64,000 bases of DNA from Alkalihalobacillus sp. AL-G (GCF_030643805.1 NZ_CP094656.1:2294001-2358000); one strand, 5' to 3'; counted from the stretch's first letter, positions 18,679-28,443 are shown. The notes: generated from the letters alone by a model not told the origin. Numbers and translations are program-made.

Positions 18679-19560
18679 CTACTTTTGTTGAAACCATTTT
18701 ATCAGTGCTTGGGTCCCCTTCTCTTCTTCGCCTTTTTCCGCTAATGATTGATAAAGAGATAGCGATAATTCAAGTCCAGGCGTCAACATTTCCATATCCT
18801 TTGCTGATTCAAGCGCAATGCTCATATCTTTTATAAAATGTTTGATATAGAATCCAGGATCATAATCATCCCTAATCATTCGAGGAGCTAAGTTACTTAA
18901 GGACCAGCTACCTGCAGCACCAGTTGTAATACTCTCAAGCACTTTCAAAGGATCCAAACCTGCTTTTTCCGCATACACAATCGCTTCGCATACACCGATC
19001 ATATTCGAAGCGATCGCAATCTGGTTGCACAGTTTAGTATGTTGCCCGGAACCTGCATTTCCCTGAAGAACGATATTTTCTCCCATCACGTCAAAGATTG
19101 GTTTTACGGCATCAAACACTTCCGGATCACCACCAACCATTATCGCCAACTTCCCGCTTTTAGCCCCGATATCACCACCGGACACAGGAGCATCAAGTGA
19201 ATGGACATGTCTAGAATGCGCTTCTTCATAGATTTTTTCAGCCAAGGAAGGACTTGACGTAGTCATGTCGATGATATAAGAATTTGCAATCGCGTTCTTT
19301 ATGATCCCTTTCTCTCCAAAGTATATTTCCTCTACATCACTTGGGTAACCGACCATAGAGATGGTGACATTTGCTTCAGAGGCAAGATCAGCTACAGAAT
19401 CCTTCCATATGGCCCCTTTTTCGATAAGTTCTTCCGCCTTCGCTTTGGTTCGTGTATGTACAAGGACCGAATATCCTTCATTCAATAAGTTATTAGCCAT
19501 GCTCTTTCCCATAACACCTGTTCCAACAAAACCTATCGTTGATAAATTTTCACTCACCAC
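18679..19560 (-). CDS. 3-hydroxyisobutyrate dehydrogenase-family oxidoreductase
   Basis: About 293 residues, NAD(P)-dependent beta-hydroxyacid dehydrogenase. The Rossmann motif GFVGTGVMGKSMANNL is at the N-terminus. The substrate-binding motif DAPVSGGDIGAKSG is at about residue 123. The catalytic lysine lies in the GSGQHTKLCNQI stretch at about 171-182. Similar in length and layout to Bacillus YkwC. The exact substrate is not shown by sequence. The start is uncertain: AGGTGA lies 8 nt before the GTG at 19560, while the longer frame starts at 19572. Confidence 0.85.
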   Translation of the reverse strand: MVSENLSTIGFVGTGVMGKSMANNLLNEGYSVLVHTRTKAKAEELIEKGAIWKDSVADLASEANVTISMVGYPSDVEEIYFGEKGIIKNAIANSYIIDMTTSSPSLAEKIYEEAHSRHVHSLDAPVSGGDIGAKSGKLAIMVGGDPEVFDAVKPIFDVMGENIVLQGNAGSGQHTKLCNQIAIASNMIGVCEAIVYAEKAGLDPLKVLESITTGAAGSWSLSNLAPRMIRDDYDPGFYIKHFIKDMSIALESAKDMEMLTPGLELSLSLYQSLAEKGEEEKGTQALIKWFQQK

Positions 19561-19629
19561 GATCAAACTCACCTCTCCATTCTACCATTACGATAACGAT
19601 CCACACTTTCTCGTATCCTTGGATATCGT

Positions 19630-21078
19630 TTATTTGGTAACTTCTTCTTTTACCTTTTCTTCCTTTACTTTTAAAAGTTGTCGGAAGCCGAAGGTAATCC
19701 CTTTTACTTCGCCTTCATCATCATATAACATCCGTAAAGGAGCTTCAGAATCCTTTAGATCGACGACAAAAAGACTTTCACCAACAGCACGGATTGGATA
19801 GCTTTCGTCTAGAGTCGTAAACGTTAGTTTTCCTTCCTCGAGTCCAATCACTATTTGAGCACCTTCATTTGTCGTATATTGACCCGTATATTGAGGAAGG
19901 TGTTTTTCAGCAATCTCATAATCTTTGAATGTATTGTGTGTCGAGTCGACAGGAAGCCCTTGTATACAGTTCAAAGCAGATAACGCCAGTTTGTATGCAG
20001 GAACCCCTGCCAGGTTCGTGAGAATAATTCCAGATAACCCTTTTTCCGGGACCATCACCAGCTGTGAAGAAATCGCCTTTAGACTGCCACCATGCTCGAC
20101 CAATTTTACACCATGAAAATCAGGTGTAATCATCAATCCGTAACCATAGTACCTCCCTGGTTCACATTCAACATAGGGTTCCGTCATTTGCTTGACGCTT
20201 TCTACAGAAAGAATTCTCGCTTTGCCAACTACACCAGCATTTTGGAAAATTCCAGCGTACTTCAGCATGTCTCGAACCGTTGATTTCAAAAAACCTGCCG
20301 CTCTCATCGATGGAGCATCCCACCAAATCGGAGCTGCGTATACTTCCTTTTTTCCGTCTTCATTTTTCGTCGCATAAAGGTTCGTTATATCGTGGTATCC
20401 TTCAAGATCATCCAAGTCAAATGTACTATTGTCCATCCCAGCCGGTTGCAAGATCTGTTCTTTTATATACATTTCATAGGATTTACCGCTGACTCGCTCG
20501 ATAATTGCCCCGAGTAAGGCATAACCATCATTCGAATAACTGAATTCTGTCCCAGGTTTCCCTAGTAATTCAAACTCTGAATTAGCGATGAATTCCATTA
20601 ACTCCTCGTATGTATCAATTGGCTCTTCCTTTTCCTTGTCCCATTTTAGTCCAGGATAATCCCCGACAGATGTATCTGATTCCATACTTCGTTTCATTGC
20701 AAAGACCAAAGAAGACAACGGTGGTAACCCGGAGGTATGTGTCATTAAGTGGTGAACTGTAATTTGCGGAATTCTTGTTTTATCAGGGGTTTGAAATTCC
20801 GGCAAATATTTTACGATTGGATCGTGAACCGATAACCTCCCTTGTTCTTGCAGCTGCATGATTGCTACACACGTAAAGGACTTCGTTACAGAGGCAATTC
20901 CAAACACCGTATCAGATGTTACACCCAGCTGTTTTTCAACATCACGATATCCAAACCCTTTCTCATACAAAGGCACCCCATCCCTTGCAAAACCGATGGC
21001 CGCACCTGGAAGTTCATATTTATTAATGACCTTTTCCACATATCCTTCAAACGAATCGATCCATCTCTTATTTTCCAT
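19630..21078 (-). CDS. Serine hydrolase of the beta-lactamase/PBP4* type
   Basis: 482 residues. The serine beta-lactamase fold shows the SxxK motif in ASVTKSF (about residues 62-68), the Tyr motif as YSNDGY (about 191-196) and HGG in place of KTG (EHGGSL, about 344). The last 100 residues form a beta-rich tail seen in PbpE-like hydrolases. There is no signal peptide, so the enzyme is probably cytosolic, acting as a peptidase or esterase rather than a true beta-lactamase. It lies just upstream of, and is codirectional with, the dehydrogenase gene, 69 nt apart. Confidence 0.82.
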   Translation of the reverse strand: MENKRWIDSFEGYVEKVINKYELPGAAIGFARDGVPLYEKGFGYRDVEKQLGVTSDTVFGIASVTKSFTCVAIMQLQEQGRLSVHDPIVKYLPEFQTPDKTRIPQITVHHLMTHTSGLPPLSSLVFAMKRSMESDTSVGDYPGLKWDKEKEEPIDTYEELMEFIANSEFELLGKPGTEFSYSNDGYALLGAIIERVSGKSYEMYIKEQILQPAGMDNSTFDLDDLEGYHDITNLYATKNEDGKKEVYAAPIWWDAPSMRAAGFLKSTVRDMLKYAGIFQNAGVVGKARILSVESVKQMTEPYVECEPGRYYGYGLMITPDFHGVKLVEHGGSLKAISSQLVMVPEKGLSGIILTNLAGVPAYKLALSALNCIQGLPVDSTHNTFKDYEIAEKHLPQYTGQYTTNEGAQIVIGLEEGKLTFTTLDESYPIRAVGESLFVVDLKDSEAPLRMLYDDEGEVKGITFGFRQLLKVKEEKVKEEVTK

Positions 21079-21338
21079 CTACTATTCTCCCATCAATATT
21101 TAGATTTTGTTCTAATTTTCCGATAAAAGAATTGCTCACTTGTCCTGTTATATGGATTCAATCTTGTACTTCTCCATTGTCTGTATTCGGCACTATGTCG
21201 TGAGAATCCTTTCAAGGTTTGATGAAGAGCGTTAATGCTCGCATTATGTATAAATTTTACTATTTTTTCATAGGATAAAAAGGTGATGATAGTCTTGCGT
21301 CGAATTAACTAATTAACGATAAATATGGGGGTTATCGA

Positions 21339-21527
21339 ATGTATAATCATCGTCAAGATATACCGTTTCATGATGTTCCGACATTTGAGAATATTAAAAA
21401 CGACAATCATTTAAACGATTCTGTACTCGATTATCAAAATGGGGCTGTTCCTTCAAAGTTCCATTCCTACGATTACTCTATGGCTGTTCCTCTCGATCAA
21501 GTTCCATACAAGCCTCACGACGAATAG
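21339..21527 (+). CDS. Small hydrophilic protein
   Basis: 62 residues, rich in Asp, Asn, His and Pro, with no known domain. GGGGG lies about 7 nt before the ATG and a strong terminator follows at once, which supports a real gene. The function is unknown. Confidence 0.6.
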   Translation: MYNHRQDIPFHDVPTFENIKNDNHLNDSVLDYQNGAVPSKFHSYDYSMAVPLDQVPYKPHDE

Positions 21528-21535
21528 CAAATAAT

Positions 21536-21565
21536 AGAGCCCTGGGCGTAACCCTGGGCTCTTTG
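21536..21565. terminator. Bidirectional terminator
   Basis: AGAGCCC pairs with GGGCTCT between convergent genes, followed by TTTGCTTTT. Confidence 0.8.
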
Positions 21566-21568
21566 CTT

Positions 21569-22204
21569 TTAAAATTGCTTTGCGATTGTTTTTGCTTTTT
21601 CAATTGCATCTTGTTTGATTTGTTCTGCCTTATCTGGCATTGCTGCATGTCCTTCTGCAATCAAGGATTCCATATCATTAACACCTAGAAAACTCATAAC
21701 ATTACGAATGTAACGGTCTCCCATTTCAAGTTCTGCTGCAGGACCTTCTGAATAAATCCCTCCACGAGCTTGAATGTGAAGTGCTTTTTTATCTCCTAAA
21801 AGCCCGACCGGCCCTTCTTCTGTATACTTGAACGTTTGACCCGCAATTGCCACTGTATCGATATACGCCTTCATTTTTGGTGGGACACTGAAGTTCCAGA
21901 GCGGTGTAACGAAAATGTATTTATCCGCATTTTTAAACTGTTCTGTAAGAGCATTGATTCGTCTTACCTTATCCTTTTCGTCGGCGGATAGCTCATCGTA
22001 TGCCGTACCTTGCTGCAATTTTCCCCAGCCATTGAATACATCTGTATCGATATAAGGAATGTCATATTGGTAAAGATCCAGACGGATGACTTCATCTTCT
22101 GGATTCGCCTCTCTGTAGGCATTCACGAATTCTTCCCCTACAGAAAGTCCGAACGAATCCTCAACCGATTTTGGATTTGCTGAAATGTAAAGTACTTCTG
22201 CCAT
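21569..22204 (-). CDS. azoR: FMN-dependent NADH-azoreductase
   Basis: 211 residues, flavodoxin-like quinone/azo reductase. The FMN phosphate loop is [17 protein letters not shown] near the start, the FMN-ring loop [16 protein letters not shown] lies around 101-116, and a [11 protein letters not shown] segment follows. It reduces azo dyes and, more relevantly, quinones by two-electron transfer. RBS GGAGG precedes the ATG. Monocistronic. Confidence 0.9.
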   Translation of the reverse strand: MAEVLYISANPKSVEDSFGLSVGEEFVNAYREANPEDEVIRLDLYQYDIPYIDTDVFNGWGKLQQGTAYDELSADEKDKVRRINALTEQFKNADKYIFVTPLWNFSVPPKMKAYIDTVAIAGQTFKYTEEGPVGLLGDKKALHIQARGGIYSEGPAAELEMGDRYIRNVMSFLGVNDMESLIAEGHAAMPDKAEQIKQDAIEKAKTIAKQF

Positions 22205-22310
22205 TTTGTATAGTTCCTCCTATATATGATTGATTAGTTACTTACTTTATGTAACGTAACAGTTAGTATACTATCACGTTTCCTATGTATTTCAAATTGA
22301 TATGCTCAGA

Positions 22311-22335
22311 AAAAAGCTGGTGGCTCCAGCTTTTT
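22311..22335 (-). terminator. Terminator of the DUF3892 gene
   Basis: AAAAAGCTGG pairs with CCAGCTTTTT (10 bp, 5-nt loop), symmetrical enough to work both ways. Its right arm overlaps the stop codon of the gene. Confidence 0.85.
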
Positions 22336-22561
22336 AAAAAATCGGTAATCCGTCTAAATTATTGTCTCTCCGGTTATCGGGATTCGAACGAATATACGTT
22401 TCTCCATCCTCTTCCCTGACAACATTAACGCCTTCAATCATCTCATCATCGATTTCTTTGATCGCTTCTTCATAGGGCACTTCTCGGCCAGAGCTTGTCT
22501 GAAACATTTGAATTTTTCCATTGTCATCTTTTCGTACCGCTGTAAAACGTTCCTTTGCCAT
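22334..22561 (-). CDS. DUF3892 family small protein
   Basis: 75 residues with the DUF3892 pattern (ITAVRKD-like start as FTAVRKDDNGKIQMFQTSSGR, then an acidic stretch and YIRSNPDNRRDNNLDGLP). Function unknown. The ATG at 22561 is behind GGAGGGATAG. A TTG directly before it could also be used. Confidence 0.7.
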   Translation of the reverse strand: MAKERFTAVRKDDNGKIQMFQTSSGREVPYEEAIKEIDDEMIEGVNVVREEDGETYIRSNPDNRRDNNLDGLPIF

Positions 22562-22683
22562 CAACTATCCCTCCTTTTGTTCTAGTGTTTTTCGAGCATT
22601 CATGAAATATACAGGTTGGGATTAGAAATTTGGAAGTTTATGATAAAATAAACATATAAAAGTATTGAAAAAGGGGGGACATA

Positions 22684-22893
22684 ATGGACGGTTTTTGGGT
22701 CTTACTAGGTTTACTTGCACTTTTGGCTCTTCCAATCCTATGGGGGATAATAAAATCCAAGTTCGGAATCGGAAACCAATTTTATGGGGATGAAATGAAT
22801 AAGAAAGCGTTCAAACGAACAAAACGTGATGAATCCTATGAAAAAACAACCTCTGCCTCAAGGGGGCAAGATGGTCCGTTTGGGAACGGTTGA
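22684..22893 (+). CDS. Small single-pass membrane protein
   Basis: 69 residues. One N-terminal hydrophobic helix (residues 4-20, WVLLGLLALLALPILWG) is followed by a basic cytosolic tail. AAGGGGGG precedes the ATG. Unknown function. Confidence 0.65.
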   Translation: MDGFWVLLGLLALLALPILWGIIKSKFGIGNQFYGDEMNKKAFKRTKRDESYEKTTSASRGQDGPFGNG

Positions 22894-22930
22894 TCAAGCA
22901 TACGATCGTAAAGCTGATATTTCCAAATAA

Positions 22931-22954
22931 AAAGAGCCAATTCAGGCTCTTTTC
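22931..22954 (-). terminator. Terminator between convergent genes
   Basis: AAAGAGCC pairs with GGCTCTTT around a 6-nt loop. It works for both sides. Confidence 0.8.
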
Positions 22955-22969
22955 TATTGCTCATTCCTA

Positions 22970-23581
22970 TTATAAATTGTTATCTAACGTTGTTGTTTCA
23001 GCATTTAGATTATCTTCTGGGTGATCTCCAATGACTTTACCGATTTTCCTGATCAATAAAAGAAAGCTGATTTCCATAATGAGGCTCAGAACAACAAAAA
23101 CGACTGACAGGGCTATCAATAAATCGTTTGACAGGTTCATAGTAAACGATTGGAAAATAGTTAAAACAAACATTACGCTCATGTATATCTTGAACGTATT
23201 AGAAGCCCTTCTTATCAGGGATTCCGCTCCCAGGTTGTTAACGATTTTCATTAATAGCTGAAAAACATAAAACACGAGAATTAATTTTAGAATGCCAAGT
23301 ACGATCATATACATTGGCCAAATTGAAAAGGCAGTTATCTGCCCGAACTGATTCAACGAAGTTGTTTGTTGAAGAAAGACAGTCGGGACAGATATGAAAA
23401 TTATGAACATCGATAAGTTTTTTGCGTTTTTTCCAAATTGATAATCTTCAACAATTTTACTAATCCCTGAAAAAATAAAATAATAACCGATTGGATCAGG
23501 AAGGAGATCAATTGCTATAATATGAATCTCGATAAGAACCAACAAGAATCCCCAGAAAATCTTTCGGTAGCTTGAACTCAT
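22970..23581 (-). CDS. Multi-pass membrane protein
   Basis: 203 residues with five or six hydrophobic segments (for example FWGFLLVLIEIHIIAIDLL at 9-27, MSVMFVLTIFQSF at about 133-145, LLIALSVVFVVLSLIMEISF at about 153-172). No recognised family. It overlaps the upstream gene by 4 nt (ATGA), so the two are one operon. Confidence 0.7.
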   Translation of the reverse strand: MSSSYRKIFWGFLLVLIEIHIIAIDLLPDPIGYYFIFSGISKIVEDYQFGKNAKNLSMFIIFISVPTVFLQQTTSLNQFGQITAFSIWPMYMIVLGILKLILVFYVFQLLMKIVNNLGAESLIRRASNTFKIYMSVMFVLTIFQSFTMNLSNDLLIALSVVFVVLSLIMEISFLLLIRKIGKVIGDHPEDNLNAETTTLDNNL

Positions 23582-24519
23582 TCAGACCCCCCTCCTTTCT
23601 TTTCGATGATTTTATCGACATCTTCTTCATCTAGGAACGGGTGATCAATTATCGGTGTAGGTCTAATGAATGTTTCTCCATCGGTAGTCTCCCCTTTTAA
23701 CTTTATACCAAATTGAAAATAGCTTTGACGATCTGGATTAAATAATATACTTAATCTAAGTAAATCGTCTTCCTTGAATTCAATTGGGTACAATTCATCG
23801 ACGAGTGAAGATACACCTGGGATATCACTCCATTTCTTATCCCTGGCGTCCATATACCATTCAGGTCTGATTCCCTTTTTTGTCATTTTCTGTGACTGTT
23901 TCAATTTTTGTTGATCTAAGTCCAACTTAATTGCAATATCATTCGCTACCTCATTGGCAAAAGGAACCGTAATATCCTGTATGGCGAATGCTTGAGTTGC
24001 TGATAACATCTTTTCACTACCATGCTGGTTGCTGCTTCCACTCATAAGCATTTCAAACATTGGTATGTATTGTAGTTTAGGTAAAATCACTACCTTCCCT
24101 ATATCACTTTGCATTACTGTGCCATTCGTGAAATGTACCGTCATTGTTTCAAATGACCAATGTTCCTCCCCGGTTAAATGAATTTTGTCTATAGGCATCT
24201 TTATAAGAACCGATCGTAATTGCTGATGCCTAAATTCCCTTTCAAAATGAACAGGGTTATTATCTGTGAACATCTCAAATCCGCCATTTTCCACAGGAAA
24301 CGCTCGAACATCATCCATTTCAACAAAATTGACCTGTGACTGATCATTCTTATTCGCTAAATAGTAAAACTTCAAACCGAGGTTTTCTTCCGCTGGAACT
24401 TCATAATAATGATCTAGAAAAATGGGTTCTTCTACCTGTTGGGACTGAAGATATGTATAGTTTCCGATCCATGATATGATTACAATTAAAAGCGCTCCCC
24501 ATAAAAACTTCTCTTTCAA
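23578..24519 (-). CDS. Membrane-anchored extracellular protein
   Basis: 313 residues. A single N-terminal hydrophobic helix (LWGALLIVIISWIGNYTYL, residues 5-23) precedes a soluble, probably extracellular domain that I cannot assign. The gene product likely works with the multi-pass protein encoded immediately downstream. GGAGGGGG lies about 7 nt before the ATG. Confidence 0.7.
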   Translation of the reverse strand: MKEKFLWGALLIVIISWIGNYTYLQSQQVEEPIFLDHYYEVPAEENLGLKFYYLANKNDQSQVNFVEMDDVRAFPVENGGFEMFTDNNPVHFEREFRHQQLRSVLIKMPIDKIHLTGEEHWSFETMTVHFTNGTVMQSDIGKVVILPKLQYIPMFEMLMSGSSNQHGSEKMLSATQAFAIQDITVPFANEVANDIAIKLDLDQQKLKQSQKMTKKGIRPEWYMDARDKKWSDIPGVSSLVDELYPIEFKEDDLLRLSILFNPDRQSYFQFGIKLKGETTDGETFIRPTPIIDHPFLDEEDVDKIIEKKGGGSE

Positions 24520-24650
24520 CTTTATCCCCCTCCTTCTAATCTATGCCTACTACATTTTACCATAATCTAATTGTTAGATAGCTAGTCCCTCACCTATACA
24601 AGGGATTTTTCATAATGTAATGCAGTCTATAAAAAGGGGATGAAGTATAT

Positions 24651-25355
24651 ATGAGCAATCAAATGTACGAGCGTGCTGTTCTCGATATGAAAAGAGGCGA
24701 TGTAAACGGCGATCGTATACAGGATACGATTTATTTGACTGGGTCTAAGGCTTTCCCAGACAGCCCTTTTTACGAGAAAATTACATTGTGGGTCCATGAC
24801 GGCAGGACAGGTAAACGAACGGAAATCCCACTCAAAACAAATATGGGATACCACCCGACGCTTTTCTTAGGTGATTTTACGAAAGATCGTGTAGATGACA
24901 TTTTGATTCGCATGGATTCTGGTGGTTCTGGCGGAATGTCCTATGACTATATTTATTCCTTTCTAAACAATCAACCTAATAAGCTATTTGACTATGAAGT
25001 GTTTAACAATCAAGATTCGTATGAGGTAACCTATTTAGATGGTTATAAAGCAAGGGTGAAGAACAAGAATTCTGGTGATTCGTTCATCATCGATCTACAA
25101 TACAAAGGAAAAGAATATTTATCGGAAATCTATGACCAAAATGGGAAACTGAAGCAACCGATCAGCGGATGGGTGAATCCTCTCGGTGAAGTATATCCGG
25201 TCGACTTTCAACGGGATGGCACTTATGAGCTTTTAACGTACCAGCGGATTGCAGGACGTTACAATGCTGATGGTATTGGTTTACTAAATACGTATTTAGA
25301 ATGGAAAAACGGCAAATTTGCCCCTTATAACCAGACCGTCTCAATTTTTGGTTAG
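24651..25355 (+). CDS. FG-GAP/VCBS-like repeat protein
   Basis: 234 residues. A calcium-loop-like DVNGDRIQD near residue 14 and a second similar turn (GDFTKDRVDDI at about 71-81) are typical of FG-GAP/VCBS beta-propeller repeats. No signal peptide is seen, unlike most secreted members. Bacillus relatives of this type are spore- or envelope-associated, but no role can be proved here. AAGGGG lies about 13 nt before the ATG. Confidence 0.65.
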   Translation: MSNQMYERAVLDMKRGDVNGDRIQDTIYLTGSKAFPDSPFYEKITLWVHDGRTGKRTEIPLKTNMGYHPTLFLGDFTKDRVDDILIRMDSGGSGGMSYDYIYSFLNNQPNKLFDYEVFNNQDSYEVTYLDGYKARVKNKNSGDSFIIDLQYKGKEYLSEIYDQNGKLKQPISGWVNPLGEVYPVDFQRDGTYELLTYQRIAGRYNADGIGLLNTYLEWKNGKFAPYNQTVSIFG

Positions 25356-25389
25356 TACACGATTACAAATCGTACTACAAAAATTAAAA

Positions 25390-25426
25390 AAGCGGGTGAA
25401 CACCTTGATAAAGTTTCGACCCGCTT
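25390..25426. terminator. Bidirectional terminator
   Basis: AAGCGGGT pairs with ACCCGCTT between convergent genes. The A-run on the left gives a T tail for leftward transcripts. Confidence 0.75.
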
Positions 25427-25434
25427 AACTATTT

Positions 25435-26718
25435 TCAAATGTTGGTAACGCTTTGTATAATTAAATTTTTTCTCCGGTATACACTTAGTACCAGCCCGAT
25501 AATAGCAGCATTCAGAACAATTGGCGCAAGTCCATAACTGATGAAAGGTAATGGAATCGATGTAATCGGAAAAACACCTACTGCCATTCCAATATTTCCA
25601 ATCATAGCTGTAGCAAACAGACTGAGGGAACCTACGATTAGCATGCTCCCAAAAGGATCATGAATTTTACGATAGATGAACGAAATTCGAATCGTTATTG
25701 ATACAAGTAACAAAACTAAACTGATCGCAAACACCCATCCAAACGAGTATGTAAAAGCGACAAAAACAAAGTTTGTATGTGCTTCAGGAATGTATTCGCC
25801 TTCTACAATTGAATTTCCAAACCAACCAGCTGTCGTGATTAGGTCATTTATTTTTAAATAAATGTAACCGCCAGTATCTGCATACTTTTCAGGGTGTAAG
25901 AATGCCTCTATTCGTTCAATATGATACTCCTGTAACGAAAATACAAAACTCGAGATCATGACAATCCACGTTATCACTAATGAAGCCCATATCTTAATCT
26001 CCTTTTTGTATAGGCTTCTGATTAACATCATACAACTTACTAAAGTGATATACATTCCAAGAAATTGGATATCATTAGTAGTTCCAATCAACATTACAGA
26101 AACGAAAAACATTCCAAAATACTGCAAAATGTTGAATTTCTCTTTTTGAAGAACATCAACCCATGCGATCATAAAAATAGGCAGGGTCAAAACCGGACTT
26201 ATAATGAATGGACCAATTTCGAAAAATCTTGTTCCGTTTATCCTTGTAATCATCCAGTTAACATTTATAAAAACAAGGACAACACATCCAAAAAGGAAGA
26301 ACAACCATCCTCTACCTTTAAGTTTTCTATAATCGAACAACATCATTGCTATCAAAATGATGACTCCTATTACTACATCAATAACTTTACTCGACAGTAG
26401 ATTCACAGCTTCAAATAAAGGCTCTAGAACAATCAAAGGTAAAAACCCTATTCCCAATACGATACTGATGAGTCCCATCAAGATCCAATCGATTTTCGGC
26501 CGATGTATTTTGTTCAAGCGATGTCCTAATTGGGTTGGACTTCCCATTTGGAGAACTGCTTTTTCTTCTGCGTGGTCAACCGATTCCCCTTTCTTCATAA
26601 ATAGCTGCTTTGCTTCTTCAATATGGTGATGCAGCTCTTTCTTAACATATTCTTTTGCTTCTTTTGAACGTATTTGCTGAGTAACCTCATTCAAAAACTG
26701 TTTCTTATTTGTCATCAT
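25435..26718 (-). CDS. RodA/FtsW/SpoVE-like membrane protein with N-terminal prefix domain
   Basis: 427 residues. Residues 1-85 are a soluble helical region (VTQQIRSKEAKEYVKKELHH, then QMGSPTQLGHRLNKIHRP), the permease-prefix type found in front of FtsW-like proteins in ECF operons. About ten transmembrane helices follow, ending with GNIGMAVGVFPITSIPLPFI and SYG, the FtsW/RodA signature for lipid II polymerases. The ATG at 26718 is used because it is 2 nt after the stop of the regulator gene, which is codirectional and coupled. Confidence 0.82.
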   Translation of the reverse strand: MMTNKKQFLNEVTQQIRSKEAKEYVKKELHHHIEEAKQLFMKKGESVDHAEEKAVLQMGSPTQLGHRLNKIHRPKIDWILMGLISIVLGIGFLPLIVLEPLFEAVNLLSSKVIDVVIGVIILIAMMLFDYRKLKGRGWLFFLFGCVVLVFINVNWMITRINGTRFFEIGPFIISPVLTLPIFMIAWVDVLQKEKFNILQYFGMFFVSVMLIGTTNDIQFLGMYITLVSCMMLIRSLYKKEIKIWASLVITWIVMISSFVFSLQEYHIERIEAFLHPEKYADTGGYIYLKINDLITTAGWFGNSIVEGEYIPEAHTNFVFVAFTYSFGWVFAISLVLLLVSITIRISFIYRKIHDPFGSMLIVGSLSLFATAMIGNIGMAVGVFPITSIPLPFISYGLAPIVLNAAIIGLVLSVYRRKNLIIQSVTNI

Positions 26719-26719
26719 A

Positions 26720-27124
26720 TCACCCCTCGAACAACTCATTGAAGGCAAGACATTTAGACGAGGTCTTGTGTTCCTGTGACTGTAAAATCTTTGTCCCTTT
26801 TTTAGTAAGAGCATAATATTTTTTTTCAGAGGTCCAGGTGGAACTAATCAAACCTTTTTGTTCCCACCGATGTAGGAACGTGTATATTGAACCATTTTGT
26901 TTTTCGAAGTTATCAATCCCTCTTGAACGAAAAAGATTGGTCAATTCAAAGCCTGTTTTCTTAGATTTTAGAAGGTGAAGGACGATGGGTAACAATTCTT
27001 CTTCCGATAGATGATTGGTTTCCAGTTCATCGAATACCGATTGCTTTAATCGACATGAGAACCGTATATTTTTCAACTCTTTTTCTTGCAAATTTTTTCG
27101 TAAACCTTTTAACCGATTTTCCAT
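26720..27124 (-). CDS. PadR-like winged-helix regulator
   Basis: 134 residues with a PadR-type winged helix (ELLPIVLHLLKSKKTGFELTN, then GSIYTFLHRWEQKGLISSTW and KYYALTKKGTKIL). In related operons this protein links the ECF sigma factor to a membrane partner and takes the anti-sigma or repressor role. The ATG at 27124 is chosen because GAGGAGGG lies just upstream, and it starts 1 nt after the sigma stop codon. Confidence 0.8.
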   Translation of the reverse strand: MENRLKGLRKNLQEKELKNIRFSCRLKQSVFDELETNHLSEEELLPIVLHLLKSKKTGFELTNLFRSRGIDNFEKQNGSIYTFLHRWEQKGLISSTWTSEKKYYALTKKGTKILQSQEHKTSSKCLAFNELFEG

Positions 27125-27125
27125 C

Positions 27126-27677
27126 CTAACCCTCCTCAAGTAGTACTTTTAATAATTCTTTTCCACGGCGAAGTCTTGTTTTTATAGTAGCTTCTTTAAC
27201 CTCAATTAGTTGAGATATTTCCTTGATGCATCTTTCCTCGAAATAGAAGAGATAGATGACTTCTTTATAGTTGACTGGAAGGTTGAACACCGCGTCAATT
27301 AATGATTCTTCCTCATCTTTCTTTAATATAGCTTGTTCAACCTCTTGCTTGCCTGTCGCAATCGGATGTGAGTTATCCTTTGTTAATTGAACCTTCTGAA
27401 AATACCAGCTTTTCAAGTAATCTTTGCAATGGTTGATTGCAATCCTCCATAACCAGGTACGTAATTTGGAATTCTTTTTGTATGTATGTAGTGACTTGTA
27501 ACATTTCACGAAAATTTCTTGAGTTAGGTCTTCAGCAATCGCTTTATCGCGTACATACGAATAGGAGAGTTGTAGGATTTCATCACCATAGGAATCCATG
27601 ATTGTTTCTAATGCCCTTTTCCTGTCTTCAATCGCTATTCCATCTGAAGCAAAATCAATTAGTGCAACCTCATCCAA
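27126..27677 (-). CDS. ECF RNA polymerase sigma factor
   Basis: 183 residues with region 2 (ILQLSYSYVRDKAIAEDLTQ, then TWLWRIAINHCKDYLKS) and region 4 (LPVNYKEVIYLFYFEERCIKEI, then EATIKTRLRRGKELL). First gene of a three-gene leftward operon with a PadR-like regulator and a RodA/FtsW-like protein. GGGGGG lies about 8 nt before the ATG. An ECF-like promoter is visible about 30 nt upstream. Confidence 0.87.
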   Translation of the reverse strand: MDEVALIDFASDGIAIEDRKRALETIMDSYGDEILQLSYSYVRDKAIAEDLTQEIFVKCYKSLHTYKKNSKLRTWLWRIAINHCKDYLKSWYFQKVQLTKDNSHPIATGKQEVEQAILKKDEEESLIDAVFNLPVNYKEVIYLFYFEERCIKEISQLIEVKEATIKTRLRRGKELLKVLLEEG

Positions 27678-27706
27678 GTTTATCCCCCCTTTTTGTCTGT
27701 ATCTTT

Positions 27707-27733
27707 GACGATTTTAATTAGTTGAAAGTTTTA
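27707..27733 (-). promoter_or_regulatory. Candidate ECF-type promoter
   Basis: On the minus strand TAAAAC, 17-nt spacer, CGTC. One mismatch to the common -35 form. Confidence 0.5.
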
Positions 27734-27806
27734 GTGAAATTGGATTTTTTAAAGAAGCGCATTTGCCCTATAAACAGTGAAGATATTATATTAGCACTAA
27801 CATTAC

Positions 27807-27832
27807 AAAAAACCGCCAAGCAGCGGTTTTTC
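27807..27832 (-). terminator. Terminator of the 27849 gene
   Basis: AAAAACCGC pairs with GCGGTTTTT around a 6-nt loop. Confidence 0.85.
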
Positions 27833-27848
27833 TTTATTCATTATAAGA

Positions 27849-28295
27849 TCAGCTGAGATCTTTGCCCCACAAGGAATTCAACATTCCCATATATACCGTA
27901 AACGATAGAGAAAAAATGGTGAAGACTATCGGTAGAAACCGAAAGCTGCTAGTTCGTATGATTGCAACGACATACGCTATTAGTGCAAACAACGTTACGA
28001 TGTAAAATAGATAAAATAATCCGTAGAAAGTAAATGGTCCTAAGAATAAGCTTAAGACAGTGAATTGGCAAAGAAATGCAACCGTTGAAATTAAAACCCA
28101 CCTTGAATTCCCATTACTTTTAAAACTTCCAATGATTGATACGATAAATCCGATGACTACAATCAAGAATAAGAGCCATTCAAAAAGGAAAAACAACGAT
28201 TCATACGATACTGCAAAAAAATAACCAACAATTGAAAGCGGTATAATTGAAAGAAGCAAATAACACACAGTCTTTAGATAATAATTTTCATTCAC
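27849..28295 (-). CDS. Four-helix membrane protein of unknown function
   Basis: 148 residues with four to five hydrophobic segments (LLLSIIPLSIVGYFFAV at about 13-29, FLFEWLLFLIVVIGFIVSII at about 36-55, and two more around 68-112). No family recognised. RBS GGGGGAGAGG precedes the ATG. Confidence 0.7.
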   Translation of the reverse strand: MNENYYLKTVCYLLLSIIPLSIVGYFFAVSYESLFFLFEWLLFLIVVIGFIVSIIGSFKSNGNSRWVLISTVAFLCQFTVLSLFLGPFTFYGLFYLFYIVTLFALIAYVVAIIRTSSFRFLPIVFTIFSLSFTVYMGMLNSLWGKDLS

Positions 28296-28443
28296 GCCCT
28301 CTCCCCCTTTACAATTATTTTAGCATAAGCCTAAATTGATTTTTTTCTGGATTTTTCATTTTTCTATTGTAAAAATCGATACAATGAAGCCGATTTATGT
28401 TAGACCTCGGTTCATTTAAACATCAATTGTGATATAATCACTT

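Noticed and set aside
18483-18836. 117-codon rightward frame, and an overlapping frame reading HLEEENKRWREHYEAGSH
   Set aside because: Weak RBS; both run across the terminator of the dehydrogenase gene and into its antisense. The first 30 codons may be a decayed gene piece.
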